This document shows, piece by piece, positions 1 to 8,695 of a stretch of 48,937 nt of DNA. Every line of letters starts with the position of its first letter. The first letter of the stretch is position 1. The stretch is from Mesorhizobium sp. (GTDB lineage Bacteria > Pseudomonadota > Alphaproteobacteria > Rhizobiales > Rhizobiaceae), in contig NZ_SUEG01000029.1 in the NCBI RefSeq assembly GCF_005063415.1, positions 1 through 48,937 of the forward strand, read 5' to 3'. The notes beneath the pieces were generated by a model. The model was not told the origin of the DNA. It saw only the letters and a list, made by a program, of their open reading frames with translations, and did not search any database. The translations under genes were made by a program, and so were the position numbers.

Positions 1-1080
1 TTGCAGGACGCCCTCGTCGAGACCGTCGCGCCTCCGCCGCCCGCCCCTGAACCGGCTCCCGCCCCGCAGCCTGCTCTCCAGCCGGCGCCCGCCCAGCCGA
101 CGGAGTCCAATTTCGTGCCGACCGTCGTGCTTGCCGAGGGTGGCGATCCCGTCACCGACGGCAATGCCTGGGAGATCTACAAGGCGAATTCCGACGGCAC
201 GCGCGGCGATCCCGTCACCACCGAATATGGCGCCTACAAGGGCCATCTGGAGCCGGGCGACTATATCGTCGTCGCACGCGCCGGCGAGGCCAGGGCCGAA
301 CAGAAGATCAAGATCGAGCCTGGCCAGGCCGCCAAGCCGCACTTCAACCTGAATGCCGCCACGCTGGTCATCCACCCGCGGCCAAGCGAAGGGGCGGACG
401 TTGATGACGGCGCGGCTGCCGTAGTCGGCTATCCGGGCGTCGATACCCCGCCGACCTATTACGGCGACACGAAAGTCGTGCTGCCGGCCGGCGACCAGAA
501 GGTGACCGTCACGATCGGCCAGGGCATGGTTACCGAGACGATCCCGCTTGCCGCCGGCAGGGTCATCGACAAGGACATCATCGTCGGCGTCGGGCGTATC
601 GTTGCCAATGCCTATTATGCTGCCGGCGGCGACAAGGCCGAGGGTTCTGAGGTCGGCTTCAAGGTGCTCCAGGCAAAAAAGCAGGTCGACGGAACCAGGC
701 AGGAGGTGACTTATGCCTATGGTCCTGACAGCAAGTTCGATCTGCCGCCCGACGATTATGTAATGGTCGCTACGGTCGACCTCGCGGTGGCCGAGCAGCC
801 GTTCAGCGTCAAGGTTGGCGACCATCAGGATCTGAAGATCGCGATGAACGCCGGCATGCTGACGATTGCCGCGCCAGGGGCCTCGAAGATCGAGATATTC
901 GAGGCCAGGAAGAACATCGACGGAACCCGCAAGTCGGTCGGCTACGCCTATGACCAGAAGTATGAAGCCACCCTGTCGGCCGGCGACTACGCGGTGGTTT
1001 CGGAGAAATCGGACAACAGCTGGAAGGAAGGCACGGTAACTGTCAGGGCCGGTGCGCAAGCCGAGCTCACGGTTCAATAG
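1..1080 (+). CDS. Repeat-containing protein of unknown function, 3' part only
   Basis: The reading frame is open from the first base of the window, so the true start lies upstream; the TTG at base 1 is not a credible start. The visible part has 359 residues. It opens with a Pro/Ala-rich linker (about residues 10-35) and continues as beta-rich modules that resemble one another. A core of the form [E/K]-I/V-x-x-A-[N/K]-x-x-x-DGTR, followed by a Tyr-rich strand and then L-x-x-G/D-DY-hydrophobic, recurs at about residues 58-95, 220-255 and 300-335. A more diverged copy around 150-180 keeps only the L-P-A-G-D turn. The protein ends in short strands, with no membrane segment. Such folds resemble carboxypeptidase-regulatory or PEGA-like beta-sandwiches and often sit after a catalytic or von Willebrand A domain in envelope proteins. 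The N-terminal domain is outside the window, so no function is assigned. Confidence 0.6.
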   Translation: MQDALVETVAPPPPAPEPAPAPQPALQPAPAQPTESNFVPTVVLAEGGDPVTDGNAWEIYKANSDGTRGDPVTTEYGAYKGHLEPGDYIVVARAGEARAEQKIKIEPGQAAKPHFNLNAATLVIHPRPSEGADVDDGAAAVVGYPGVDTPPTYYGDTKVVLPAGDQKVTVTIGQGMVTETIPLAAGRVIDKDIIVGVGRIVANAYYAAGGDKAEGSEVGFKVLQAKKQVDGTRQEVTYAYGPDSKFDLPPDDYVMVATVDLAVAEQPFSVKVGDHQDLKIAMNAGMLTIAAPGASKIEIFEARKNIDGTRKSVGYAYDQKYEATLSAGDYAVVSEKSDNSWKEGTVTVRAGAQAELTVQ

Positions 1081-1087
1081 ATCCAGA

Positions 1088-1131
1088 GCAATTCCAGGAA
1101 AAGTGTGGAACGGTTTTCCGTCCGGAATTGC
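1088..1131. repeat. Rhizobial intergenic palindromic repeat unit (GCAATTCC type)
   Basis: GCAATTCC at 1088-1095 is mirrored by GGAATTGC at 1124-1131, and the inner arms AGGAAAA and TTTTCCG also pair around a short GTGTGGAACGG loop. I recall this unit from intergenic regions of Mesorhizobium and relatives, but cannot check copy number here. It lies between the stop of the first gene and the convergent edd terminator, and may help end transcription from the left. Confidence 0.55.
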
Positions 1132-1142
1132 GCAGAAACAAA

Positions 1143-1173
1143 GAGGGAGAGCAGCCATCGGCCGCTCTTCCTC
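1143..1173 (-). terminator. Intrinsic terminator of the zwf-pgl-edd operon
   Basis: A 10-bp stem (1143-1152 with 1164-1173, one G-U pair) has an 11-nt loop. Read on the minus strand it is followed by TTTGTTT (1142 down to 1136). It begins 16 bases beyond the edd stop codon, as expected for a rho-independent terminator of a minus-strand operon. Confidence 0.6.
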
Positions 1174-1188
1174 ATGGCCGAAAAAGGG

Positions 1189-3012
1189 TCACGCCGTACC
1201 GAAGGCGCTGGCGCCATGGTCGGCGCGGCCTACCAACTGCCGGAACCCGGCGAAAAGCTCGCGGCCGAAGCCGAATTCATTGCCTACGAGGTCGCTGTCT
1301 GCGGGGCGGCGCAGTGCGAAATCGCCGGCCGGCACCAGCACTTCGAGCATCCCGCCCTCCGCATCGAGCCTGATGATATCGCCGTCATGGATCCTGGCGA
1401 TCGGCCCGTCCTCCGCCGCTTCCGGCGTCACATGGATCGCCGCCGGCACCTTGCCGGAAGCGCCCGACATGCGGCCGTCGGTGACCAACGCCACATGCTG
1501 GCCGCGGTCCTGCAGGATGCCGAGCACGGTGGTCAGCCTGTGCAATTCCGGCATGCCGTTGGCCTTCGGTCCCTGGAACCGAATGACGGCGATGAAGTCG
1601 CCGGTCAGCGACCCCGCCTTGAACGCCTCGTTCAGGCCTTGCTGGCTGTCGAACACCTTGGCCGGCGCCTCGATGACGCGCCGCTCCGGCTTGACCGCCG
1701 ATGTCTTGATGACGGCGTGGCCGAGATTGCCTGAAAGCACTTTCAGCCCGCCGCTCGGCTGGAACGCCTTCTTGAACGGCGCCAGCACCTTCTCGTCGCC
1801 GCTCTGGCGCGGCGAGGCCTCGCGCACGACGCCGCCGTCGGCGCCGAGCTTGGCCTCGACCGCGTAGGGGCGCAGCCCTTCGCCCCACACTGTCTGCACA
1901 TCCTCGTGCAGGATGCCTGCGTCGAGCAGTTCGCGGATCAGGAAGCCGAGCCCGCCAGCGGCGTGGAAGTGGTTCACATCGGCAAGGCCGTTCGGATAGA
2001 CCCGCGCCAGCAACGGCACCGCTTCCGAGATGTCGGAAATATCCTGCCAGGTAATGGCGATGCCGGCCGCCGCCGCCATGGCGATCAAATGGATGGTGTG
2101 ATTGGTCGAACCGCCGGTGGCGTGCAGGCCGGCGATGCCGTTGACGATCGAGCGCTCGTCGATCATCCGCCCGACCGGCGTGTAGGCGTTGCCGAGCGCG
2201 GTGATCGCCAGTGCCCGCTTGGTCGCTTCCCTGGTCAGCGCGTCGCGCAGTGGTGTGCCCGGATTGACGAACGAGGCACCAGGCGTGTGCAGGCCCATGA
2301 TCTCCATCAGCATCTGGTTGGAATTGGCGGTGCCGTAGAAAGTGCAGGTTCCCGGCCCGTGATAGGATTTTGATTCCGCTTCGAGCAGTTCGGCCCGCCC
2401 CACCTTGCCCTCGGCATAGAGCTGGCGGATCTTGGCTTTTTCGTCGTTCGGAATGCCGGTCGTCATCGGCCCGGCCGGGATGAAGACCGCCGGCAGATGG
2501 CCGAAGGTCAGCGCCGCGATCACCAGCCCCGGCACGATCTTGTCGCAGACGCCGAGATAGACGGCGGCATCGAACATGTTGTGCGACAGGCCGATCGCCG
2601 CGGCCATGGCGATCACGTCGCGCGAGAACAGCGACAGCTCCATTCCGGGCTGGCCCTGGGTGACGCCGTCGCACATCGCCGGCACGCCGCCGGCCACCTG
2701 GGCGATGCCGCCGGCCTCGCGCGCCGCGTCCTTGATCATCGCCGGAAACGTCTCGAAAGGCTGATGTGCCGACAGCATGTCGTTATAGGAGGTGATAATG
2801 CCGAGGTTCGGCACCCGGTCCCCGCCAAGCGCTACCTTTTCGGAGGGACTGCAGACGGCAAAGCCATGGGCCAGGTTGCCGCAGGACAGCACGGCCCGGT
2901 TGGCGGTGCGGTTCGAGGCTTCGGCGATGCGGCCGAGATAGGCCTCGCGACCGGGCTTGGAGCGCTCACGGATGCGCTGGGTGATGGCTTCGATGTCGCG
3001 TCTTGCGGTCAT
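1189..3012 (-). CDS. edd: Phosphogluconate dehydratase (Entner-Doudoroff)
   Basis: Edd dehydrates 6-phosphogluconate to 2-keto-3-deoxy-6-phosphogluconate in the cytoplasm, the step that commits sugar to the Entner-Doudoroff pathway. The 607-residue length matches the family (about 600). IlvD/Edd hallmarks are visible: the [14 protein letters not shown] segment, Cys in LGVCDK and in GPGTCTFYG, which with the first are the expected Fe-S cluster ligands, and the C-terminal [11 protein letters not shown] signature. An in-frame start exists at 3078, but the ATG at 3012 has GAAAGGA at the right distance and matches the usual N terminus (MTARRDIE). It is the last gene of the operon, 73 bases after pgl, and is followed by a terminator. 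The aldolase gene eda is not in the window. Confidence 0.96.
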   Translation of the reverse strand: MTARRDIEAITQRIRERSKPGREAYLGRIAEASNRTANRAVLSCGNLAHGFAVCSPSEKVALGGDRVPNLGIITSYNDMLSAHQPFETFPAMIKDAAREAGGIAQVAGGVPAMCDGVTQGQPGMELSLFSRDVIAMAAAIGLSHNMFDAAVYLGVCDKIVPGLVIAALTFGHLPAVFIPAGPMTTGIPNDEKAKIRQLYAEGKVGRAELLEAESKSYHGPGTCTFYGTANSNQMLMEIMGLHTPGASFVNPGTPLRDALTREATKRALAITALGNAYTPVGRMIDERSIVNGIAGLHATGGSTNHTIHLIAMAAAAGIAITWQDISDISEAVPLLARVYPNGLADVNHFHAAGGLGFLIRELLDAGILHEDVQTVWGEGLRPYAVEAKLGADGGVVREASPRQSGDEKVLAPFKKAFQPSGGLKVLSGNLGHAVIKTSAVKPERRVIEAPAKVFDSQQGLNEAFKAGSLTGDFIAVIRFQGPKANGMPELHRLTTVLGILQDRGQHVALVTDGRMSGASGKVPAAIHVTPEAAEDGPIARIHDGDIIRLDAEGGMLEVLVPAGDFALRRPADSDLVGNEFGFGRELFAGFRQLVGRADHGASAFGTA

Positions 3013-3085
3013 GGCGGTCGGTCCTTTCAGGCGAGGTCCCGCAAACACCTTCCGGCTGTTGCCGGGACCTGCAGCCAAGTTGAGA

Positions 3086-3799
3086 TCAGGGTGCCCAGAA
3101 AACCTCTACGGGCTTTTGAGTTGCATCGAGCACGGCGCGAATGGGCTTTCGTGCTCCAGCTCCAAGAGCGGCCTCGAATGCGGTGCGTTTTTCCGCGCCC
3201 TCGATATGCAGCGCGATGAAGGCGGCATTGATGATCCGCGCCAGTGACAGCGTCAGCCGTGGCTCGCCGGCGCTTGCCGCGTGAACCGGAAGCACGATCC
3301 TTTGCGACGACGGGTCGAGCAATCTTGCCAGGTTGTCGGCATCTGGAAAGAACGAGGCGGTGTGGCCGTCGGTTCCCATGCCGAGCACAACGACGTCGAG
3401 TGGCCAGGGCAGCACTTGCAGCGCCTCACTGTCGGAGACCGCTGCGCCCTCGATACTTGCCGCGTCATGGTAGAGCGGCACGAAATTCGCGGCGGCGGAC
3501 GCGTTCCGCAGCAAGTTGGCGGCGACCAGGCCGGCATTGGAGCGCGGCGATGAGGGCGGCACGAAGCGCTCGTCGACCAATGTTATCGTCACCTTTTCCC
3601 AGGCGATCGGAACGGTCGAAAGCGCCGCGAAGAATTTCGCCGGCGTCGTGCCGCCCGAGACCGCAAGCAGTGCCGCGCCGCGCTCGGCGATCGCCTTTGA
3701 CAGACGGCCGGCGACGTGGCCGGCAAGCGCTATCGCCAACTCCTGGCGTCCGGCAAATTCGTGCCAGTTGTAAGCGCCGCCTAATTGCTCTCGTGCCAT
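3086..3799 (-). CDS. pgl: 6-phosphogluconolactonase
   Basis: Pgl hydrolyses 6-phosphogluconolactone to 6-phosphogluconate, linking Zwf to Edd. The 237-residue protein carries the DevB/SOL-family features: AVSGGTTP near the N terminus (sugar-phosphate loop), the LVDERFVPP segment, and [14 protein letters not shown] containing the conserved catalytic histidine. The frame is open further upstream into zwf, but the ATG at 3799 gives the normal family N terminus and overlaps the 3' end of zwf by 19 bases, an arrangement that suggests translational coupling. Middle gene of the operon zwf-pgl-edd. Confidence 0.95.
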   Translation of the reverse strand: MAREQLGGAYNWHEFAGRQELAIALAGHVAGRLSKAIAERGAALLAVSGGTTPAKFFAALSTVPIAWEKVTITLVDERFVPPSSPRSNAGLVAANLLRNASAAANFVPLYHDAASIEGAAVSDSEALQVLPWPLDVVVLGMGTDGHTASFFPDADNLARLLDPSSQRIVLPVHAASAGEPRLTLSLARIINAAFIALHIEGAEKRTAFEAALGAGARKPIRAVLDATQKPVEVFWAP

Positions 3800-5250
3800 G
3801 TCCGCCCGTCGCGTTCGATCAGCGCAATCGAGGCCGAGGGGCCCCATGTGCCGGCGGTGTAGCCTTGCGCCTCTTGCCTTGCGCTTTCCCAGGCGTCCTG
3901 GATCGGGTCGATCCATTTCCACGCCGCCTCGACCTCGTCGCGGCGCATGAACAGCGTCTGGTTGCCACGGATGACATCCATGATCAGCCGCTCATAGGCA
4001 TCGGGGGCGCGGCCGTCGAAGGATTGCGCAAAACTCATGTCGAGCGGGATCTGGCGCAGTCGCATGCCGCCCGGCCCCGGATCCTTGATCATGATGAACT
4101 GCTTGACGCCTTCGTCGGGCTGCAGCCTGATGACCAGCTGGTTGGCGGAAATCGGCCCGGCGCTCTCGCCGAAGATCGAATGCGGGATCGGCTTGAATTC
4201 GATGACGATCTCCGAAACGCGCGTCGCCAGCCGCTTGCCGGTCCGGAGATAGAACGGCACGCCCGCCCAGCGCCAGTTGCCGATCTCGGCCTTGAGCGCA
4301 ACGAACGTCTCGGTGTTGCTGTTCTTGCCGAGCTCCTCGACATAGCCTTTCACCGGCCCGCCGGCCGAGGCGCCGGCACGGTATTGCCCGCGCACCGTGT
4401 GCTTCGGCGCTTCGTTGCCGTTGATGCGCTTCAGCGCCCGCAGCACCTTCAGCTTTTCGTCACGGACGGCATCGGCGTCCATCGACGACGGCGCCTCCAT
4501 GGCGACGAGGCAGAGCAGTTGCAGCATGTGGTTCTGCACCATGTCGCGCAATGCGCCGGCCTTGTCGTAATAGGTGACGCGGTCTTCCAGGCCGACTGTC
4601 TCGGCCACGGTGATCTGCACATGATCGACATTGGCGGAATTCCAAAGCGGCTCGTAGAGCGCGTTGGCAAAGCGCAGCGCCATCAAATTCTGCACCGTCT
4701 CCTTGCCGAGATAGTGGTCGATGCGGAAAATCTGGCTTTCATGGAAGTCGTCGCCGACCAGGTCGTTGAGCGCGCGCGCCGAAACGAGATCGCGGCCGAT
4801 CGGCTTTTCCAGCACGATGCGCGAATTCGGCGTGATCAGCCCGTGCTCCTTCAGCTTGTGCGAGATGTCGCCGAACAGCGCCGGCGCCACTGCCAGATAG
4901 AAAGCGCGGATGTGTTCGCTGTTGCCAATCGCCTCCTTCAGCCTGTCGAAGCCGGCACCAGTGGTTGCATCTGCCGGGATATAGGAGAGCCGCGCGAGGA
5001 ACGTCTTCAGTTCCGTGGCGTCGATATCTTCCGGTTTCACATGATCGGCAATCGCCTGCCTGGCGAAAGACTGGAACTCCTCGTCGGTCATCTTCGAACG
5101 TGATGTGCCGATGATGCGCGTCGGCTCAGAAAACTGGTGGTCGCGCTGCCGGTGGTACAGCGACGGCAGAAGCTTGCGTTCCGACAGATCGCCGGTGCCG
5201 CCGAAAATGATGAAGTCGAAAGGATCGACGGGGATGATCTGGCTGGTCAT
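3781..5250 (-). CDS. zwf: Glucose-6-phosphate 1-dehydrogenase
   Basis: Zwf oxidises glucose-6-phosphate to 6-phosphogluconolactone with NADP+ (or NAD+), feeding both the pentose phosphate and Entner-Doudoroff routes. The 489-residue protein has the Rossmann nucleotide-binding segment FGGTGDLSERK (residues 16-26), the EKPIGRD motif (148-154) and the active-site signature RIDHYLGKE (176-184), whose His is part of the catalytic pair. Length and motifs are normal for a full-length enzyme. It is the first gene of the operon. The upstream region 5251-5453 has an AT-rich island with a perfect AATCGATT palindrome, a possible repressor site. Confidence 0.97.
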   Translation of the reverse strand: MTSQIIPVDPFDFIIFGGTGDLSERKLLPSLYHRQRDHQFSEPTRIIGTSRSKMTDEEFQSFARQAIADHVKPEDIDATELKTFLARLSYIPADATTGAGFDRLKEAIGNSEHIRAFYLAVAPALFGDISHKLKEHGLITPNSRIVLEKPIGRDLVSARALNDLVGDDFHESQIFRIDHYLGKETVQNLMALRFANALYEPLWNSANVDHVQITVAETVGLEDRVTYYDKAGALRDMVQNHMLQLLCLVAMEAPSSMDADAVRDEKLKVLRALKRINGNEAPKHTVRGQYRAGASAGGPVKGYVEELGKNSNTETFVALKAEIGNWRWAGVPFYLRTGKRLATRVSEIVIEFKPIPHSIFGESAGPISANQLVIRLQPDEGVKQFIMIKDPGPGGMRLRQIPLDMSFAQSFDGRAPDAYERLIMDVIRGNQTLFMRRDEVEAAWKWIDPIQDAWESARQEAQGYTAGTWGPSASIALIERDGRTWHESN

Positions 5251-5298
5251 GGTGTGTCCGCTCTGACGCCGGTCGCGATAACGCGGCTGATATAATCT

Positions 5299-5306
5299 AA
5301 TCGATT
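5299..5306. promoter_or_regulatory. AATCGATT palindrome in the zwf upstream region (possible operator)
   Basis: The 8-bp palindrome AATCGATT sits in an AT-rich stretch (5291-5310) of otherwise GC-rich DNA, 49 bases upstream of the zwf start. A central CG flanked by A/T-rich arms is typical of LacI-family operators, and sugar catabolic operons are often controlled by such repressors. Symmetry beyond the core is poor. The same stretch could instead be AT-rich promoter sequence. No regulator gene lies nearby. Confidence 0.25.
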
Positions 5307-5453
5307 TAAACTTGCCAGTGCCATTGCGTCACTTCCGCGTGTGCTCTTGACACCGGCGCTAGCCGGAGGCTTGTCGGCAAGCGATGCTTCCGGGAGCGTT
5401 CGCAGGTGCAGCATAGAGCGGGATCAAGGCGAAAGCCAAAGGAGAAATCGGCA

Positions 5454-5513
5454 ATGGACACACATCTTTCGATGGCCATGGCCAAACGCGTTTTCGATCG
5501 TGTTCAACGATGA
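5454..5513 (+). CDS. Possible 19-codon leader peptide coupled to the SDR gene
   Basis: An ATG at 5454 is preceded by AAAGGAG (5438-5444) with a 9-base spacer, one of the best ribosome-binding sites in the window. It opens a 19-codon frame reading MDTHLSMAMAKRVFDRVQR and stops with the TGA at 5511-5513. That stop overlaps the ATG at 5510 of the dehydrogenase as ATGA, in a different frame. A strong site feeding a very short frame that ends exactly on the next start is the layout of translational coupling. The codons show no evident attenuation run such as repeated His, Leu or Arg. It could also be chance, with the ribosome-binding site used only to load ribosomes for the downstream gene. Confidence 0.4.
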   Translation: MDTHLSMAMAKRVFDRVQR

Positions 5514-6271
5514 GTGAGAAAAGCATGCGCCTCGAAAACAAGGTCGCCATCATCACCGGCGCCGCCTCGGGCTTCGGCGAGGGCATGGCCAGGCGCTTTG
5601 CCGAGGAGGGCGCGCGGGTAGTTGTCGCCGATCTGAACGCCAAGGGCGCAGAGCGCGTCGCCGGCGAGATCGGCGACAAGGCGATCTGGACCCAGACCGA
5701 CGTCTCGCTGCGGTCCGAATTCGACGACATGGTCCATGCTGCAATGAGCGCCTTCGGCCGCATCGACATCATGGTCAACAACGCCGGTTTTACCCATCGC
5801 AACGGTGACATGCTGGATGTCGATGAGGCGACCTTCGATCTGATCACGTCAGTCAACATGAAGGCGATCTACCACGCAGCACTTGCCGTGGTGCCGATGA
5901 TGGAGCGGCAAGGCGGCGGCGTCATCCTGACGACGGCCTCCACGGCCGGTATCAGGCCGCGGCCTGGCCTCACCTGGTACAATGCATCGAAGGGCTGGGC
6001 GATCACCGCGACCAAATCGATGGCGGTGGAACTCGCGCCGAAGAATATCCGTGTCAACTGCCTCTGCCCGGTTGCCGGCGAGACCGGCATGCTCGCGAAA
6101 TTCATGGGCGCCGACACACCCGAGATCCGCGAGAAGTTCCGCGCGTCGATCCCGCTCGGCCGGCTTTCGACGCCGCTCGACATAGCCAATGCCGCGCTTT
6201 GGCTTGCGTCGGACGAAGCGGCTTTCATCACTGGCGTGGCGCTGGAAGTCGACGGCGGACGTTGTATTTGA
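5510..6271 (+). CDS. SDR-family oxidoreductase
   Basis: A classical short-chain dehydrogenase/reductase of 253 residues (248 if started at the ATG at 5525, where the conserved MRLENKVAIITG begins). It shows the NAD(P)-binding TGAASGFGEG loop, an Asp after the second strand (VVVADLN) that usually favours NAD(H), the NNAG motif, a catalytic Ser in TTASTAG, and the YNASK Tyr-x-x-x-Lys pair. The C-terminal GVALEVDGGRCI is typical of the 3-oxoacyl-ACP reductase/glucose dehydrogenase-like group. Substrate cannot be read from sequence. I place the start at 5510 because it overlaps the leader frame stop; 5525 is an alternative with GAG seven bases upstream. It converges on the next gene. Confidence 0.9.
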   Translation: MSEKSMRLENKVAIITGAASGFGEGMARRFAEEGARVVVADLNAKGAERVAGEIGDKAIWTQTDVSLRSEFDDMVHAAMSAFGRIDIMVNNAGFTHRNGDMLDVDEATFDLITSVNMKAIYHAALAVVPMMERQGGGVILTTASTAGIRPRPGLTWYNASKGWAITATKSMAVELAPKNIRVNCLCPVAGETGMLAKFMGADTPEIREKFRASIPLGRLSTPLDIANAALWLASDEAAFITGVALEVDGGRCI

Positions 6272-6334
6272 ACGGCCGGGCCCTCCGGCGGAGGACTGGC
6301 TGATAGCGAGCCACCCGCGATCGCTCTGCCGGCC

Positions 6335-7186
6335 TTACGCCCCGGTTTTGACGTAGCTCTTGTAGACCCAGCCGCGCTTGCCGTTGTAGACGATCTGGCA
6401 CCATTGCTTGCAGCTCATCACTTGCACGGAGGTCTTGGCCGGCACGGTGAGAATGGCGGCAGCATTCTTTTTTGGGCCGGTGCGCATGGTGACGGATCTC
6501 AGGATGCGTCCGGTACCCGCAGTATTGGCTTTTCCCGATTTTGCCTTGGTGCCGTCGCCGTCCTCACTCGCGGACTGCGCTGCCGGCAGTTGCGGCTTGG
6601 GCGTGGGGATGGCGGCGGTCTGCGCACCGTCGGGCCCGGTGTTTTTCGTCGAGCTGCCGGGAGCCGCCACCTTGGCAAACAAAGCCGCAGCGTCGGGTTT
6701 TGCTGCCGGGTCGGCGAATGCCACCGCAGCAGACGATTTGTCGGCCGCCTGCTCGGTCTGGCTTGCCAGCTGGTCGGATGCTTCGGTGGCGGCGGCCGAT
6801 GCCGTCTTTGGCCCCGTCCAGCGCGGATCGTTGGGAGCCAGCGCCGGTATCTCGGCTGCCGCCGCGGCCACTGCCGGGGAAACCGCATCTGCCTTGCCCG
6901 TCGTCCGCGGCGCCGCAGCGACCTTGGCAGGCATGATCTTCGTCGTCTTGACCGGGATGGTCGGAACGATCTGCTCAGGGCTTGCGGCCGCCTGCCGCTC
7001 ATTGGCCGGCAAGGCCAACCACAGTGCCACCGCGGCAACGCCGAGTAGTGCGGCCGTGCCAAGCGCGGCTATTACCAGATGCGCATTCGACCGGACCCCG
7101 TGCCAGAACGTCGGCCGCATATCGTAACCGAATTGCATCGCAAGGCGCCGCCGTTCCGGCGCGCCGAAACTGAAGGGCTCTCTCAC
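6335..7186 (-). CDS. Membrane-anchored SH3b-domain protein
   Basis: A 283-residue protein with one hydrophobic helix near the N terminus (NAHLVIAALG onward, about residues 32-57), a long Ala/Pro/Lys/Thr-rich low-complexity region, and a C-terminal bacterial SH3 domain (last ~60 residues) with SVTMRTGPKKNAAAI, a Cys pair in SCKQWCQIVY, and GKRGWVYKSYV. SH3b domains of this kind usually lie in the periplasm and bind cell-wall or protein ligands. The start deserves attention. ATGs occur upstream (7201, 7228), but the minus strand reads GGAGG (7199-7195) eight bases before a GTG at 7186, so GTG is the likely start, giving MREPFSFGAPERRR. Function unknown; an envelope role is inferred. Confidence 0.75.
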   Translation of the reverse strand: MREPFSFGAPERRRLAMQFGYDMRPTFWHGVRSNAHLVIAALGTAALLGVAAVALWLALPANERQAAASPEQIVPTIPVKTTKIMPAKVAAAPRTTGKADAVSPAVAAAAAEIPALAPNDPRWTGPKTASAAATEASDQLASQTEQAADKSSAAVAFADPAAKPDAAALFAKVAAPGSSTKNTGPDGAQTAAIPTPKPQLPAAQSASEDGDGTKAKSGKANTAGTGRILRSVTMRTGPKKNAAAILTVPAKTSVQVMSCKQWCQIVYNGKRGWVYKSYVKTGA

Positions 7187-7194
7187 TCTTGCCA

Positions 7195-7199
7195 CCTCC
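7195..7199 (-). promoter_or_regulatory. Ribosome-binding site that decides a GTG start
   Basis: GGAGG on the minus strand, eight bases before the GTG at 7186 of the SH3b protein gene. It overlaps the alternative ATG at 7201, so that ATG cannot use it. Confidence 0.6.
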
Positions 7200-7397
7200 A
7201 TTTGCGGGCCGATGTTCTTACGACCCATGCCGGAGAGCCGGCATTTCGATCGGCATCGGTCCCAAACCAAAAGCGGGCAGGCCCGCAAAAATTCCCCGTT
7301 CAGCTGCCCACGAGCATCATCTTTCGCCCGCGATTGTGGCATCACTGCGCCCTTGGCCGGAATTCTGCGTCCCAGTTAAGGATTCTGCAACGTCTGG

Positions 7398-8684
7398 TTA
7401 GATCCTATCCCGCAACGCGTACCAGTTGAGCGCGAGGAAGAGCAGTGGCGCGCGCAAACGCCGGCCGCCGGGGAAGGGTGGGATCTTCAAATCCTCGATC
7501 AGCTTCAGCCGGTCGCGGTTGCCGGCGACCGTCTCGGCATAAAGCTTGCCGAAAAAGTTCGACAGCATGACGCCGTGGCCGGAATAACCGCCGACCGAGA
7601 TCACATTGGGCATCACTTCGCGCACGAACGGCTTTCTCGGCACGGTGATGCCGACATAGCCGCCCCAGCCATGGGTGATCTCGACGTCCTTCAATGAGGG
7701 ATAGATCTCGGCAATCTGCCGGCGGATGTGGATGTGGATGTCCTTGGGATCGTTGACCGCATAGATCTCGCGTCCGCCAAACAGCAGCCGCCCATCCTTC
7801 GATTTGCGGAAATAGCGCACGACGAAGCGCGAATCGTCGACCGCCTCGCCACCCGGCAACACTTTGGAATCGGCTCCCAGCGGCACCGTTGCGCCGATGA
7901 ACGAGCCGATCGGCATGATATGCGCGGCACTCACCGGTTCGAGCGTGCCGCCATACGCATTGACCCCGATCAGGCATTTAGCGGCGGTGATCGTGCCCTT
8001 CGGCGTCGTGACCTTGACTTTGCCGCCGCCGGAGGTAATGCCGGTCGACGGCGTCTGCTCGAATAGCTTTGCGCCGGCCCCTGCCGCGACTTTTGCGGTG
8101 CCGATCACCAGCTTCAGCGGATGGATATGGCCGGTGCCGGTGTCGCGGGTGCCGCCGAAATAATGCGTCGAGCCCAGCCGCTCGGCTGTCTCCGCGGCAT
8201 CCATGAATGAGATGTGCGGATAGCCGAAGCGGCTCGCCATGATCTCGGCATGCGCCTTGTAGTCGTCGACATAGCGCTTCTTGTGCGCCACCGACATCTG
8301 GCCGGGCATATAGTCGATCTCGATCTGATGCGCTGCGGCGAAGTCGAGGAGATGCGCCTTGGCCTCTTCGGCGAGGTCGAACAGCGCCTTGGCGCGGGAA
8401 AAGCCGTATTCCGCCTCAAGCTCCTCTGCCCAGGCCCGCTGGCCGGTACCGAGCTGGCCACCATTGCGGCCCGATGCGCCGTCACCGAAACGATGCGTTT
8501 CGATAAGCACGACATCCGCGCCTGACTTGGCGAGATGAGCCGCCGCCGACAGTCCGGTAAAGCCGCCGCCGACAATCACCACATCGCATGTCCGGTCGCC
8601 GTCGAGCGCCGGATATTCGGGCCTTGGTCCGGCCGTGTCTTCGTACCAGGAGCGGCCGGGGGAGATCGGGGATTGGTAAGTCAT
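7398..8684 (-). CDS. FAD-dependent amine/amino-acid oxidoreductase (DadA/PuuB-like)
   Basis: A 428-residue flavoprotein of the DAO family. After an N-terminal tail (SWYEDTAGPRPEYPAL, common to gamma-glutamylputrescine oxidase-like proteins) comes the dinucleotide-binding motif VVIVGGGFTGLSAAAHLA, ending in an acidic residue (VLIE) that would hold the FAD ribose, and then GASGRNGGQLG, the flavin-contacting segment of this group. The C terminus has GYSGHGVMLSN, the usual second FAD motif. Members oxidise secondary or primary amines such as gamma-glutamylputrescine or D-amino acids and reduce oxygen or quinones. No puuA/C/D neighbours are present, so the substrate is not established. The gene is divergent from ribB across the octamer array. 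Confidence 0.9.
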   Translation of the reverse strand: MTYQSPISPGRSWYEDTAGPRPEYPALDGDRTCDVVIVGGGFTGLSAAAHLAKSGADVVLIETHRFGDGASGRNGGQLGTGQRAWAEELEAEYGFSRAKALFDLAEEAKAHLLDFAAAHQIEIDYMPGQMSVAHKKRYVDDYKAHAEIMASRFGYPHISFMDAAETAERLGSTHYFGGTRDTGTGHIHPLKLVIGTAKVAAGAGAKLFEQTPSTGITSGGGKVKVTTPKGTITAAKCLIGVNAYGGTLEPVSAAHIMPIGSFIGATVPLGADSKVLPGGEAVDDSRFVVRYFRKSKDGRLLFGGREIYAVNDPKDIHIHIRRQIAEIYPSLKDVEITHGWGGYVGITVPRKPFVREVMPNVISVGGYSGHGVMLSNFFGKLYAETVAGNRDRLKLIEDLKIPPFPGGRRLRAPLLFLALNWYALRDRI

Positions 8685-8695
8685 GATGCTCGGTT

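Noticed and set aside
3244..5103. A plus-strand open frame of about 620 codons opposite pgl and zwf
   Set aside because: It is the shadow of zwf and pgl, both of which have complete catalytic motifs on the minus strand.
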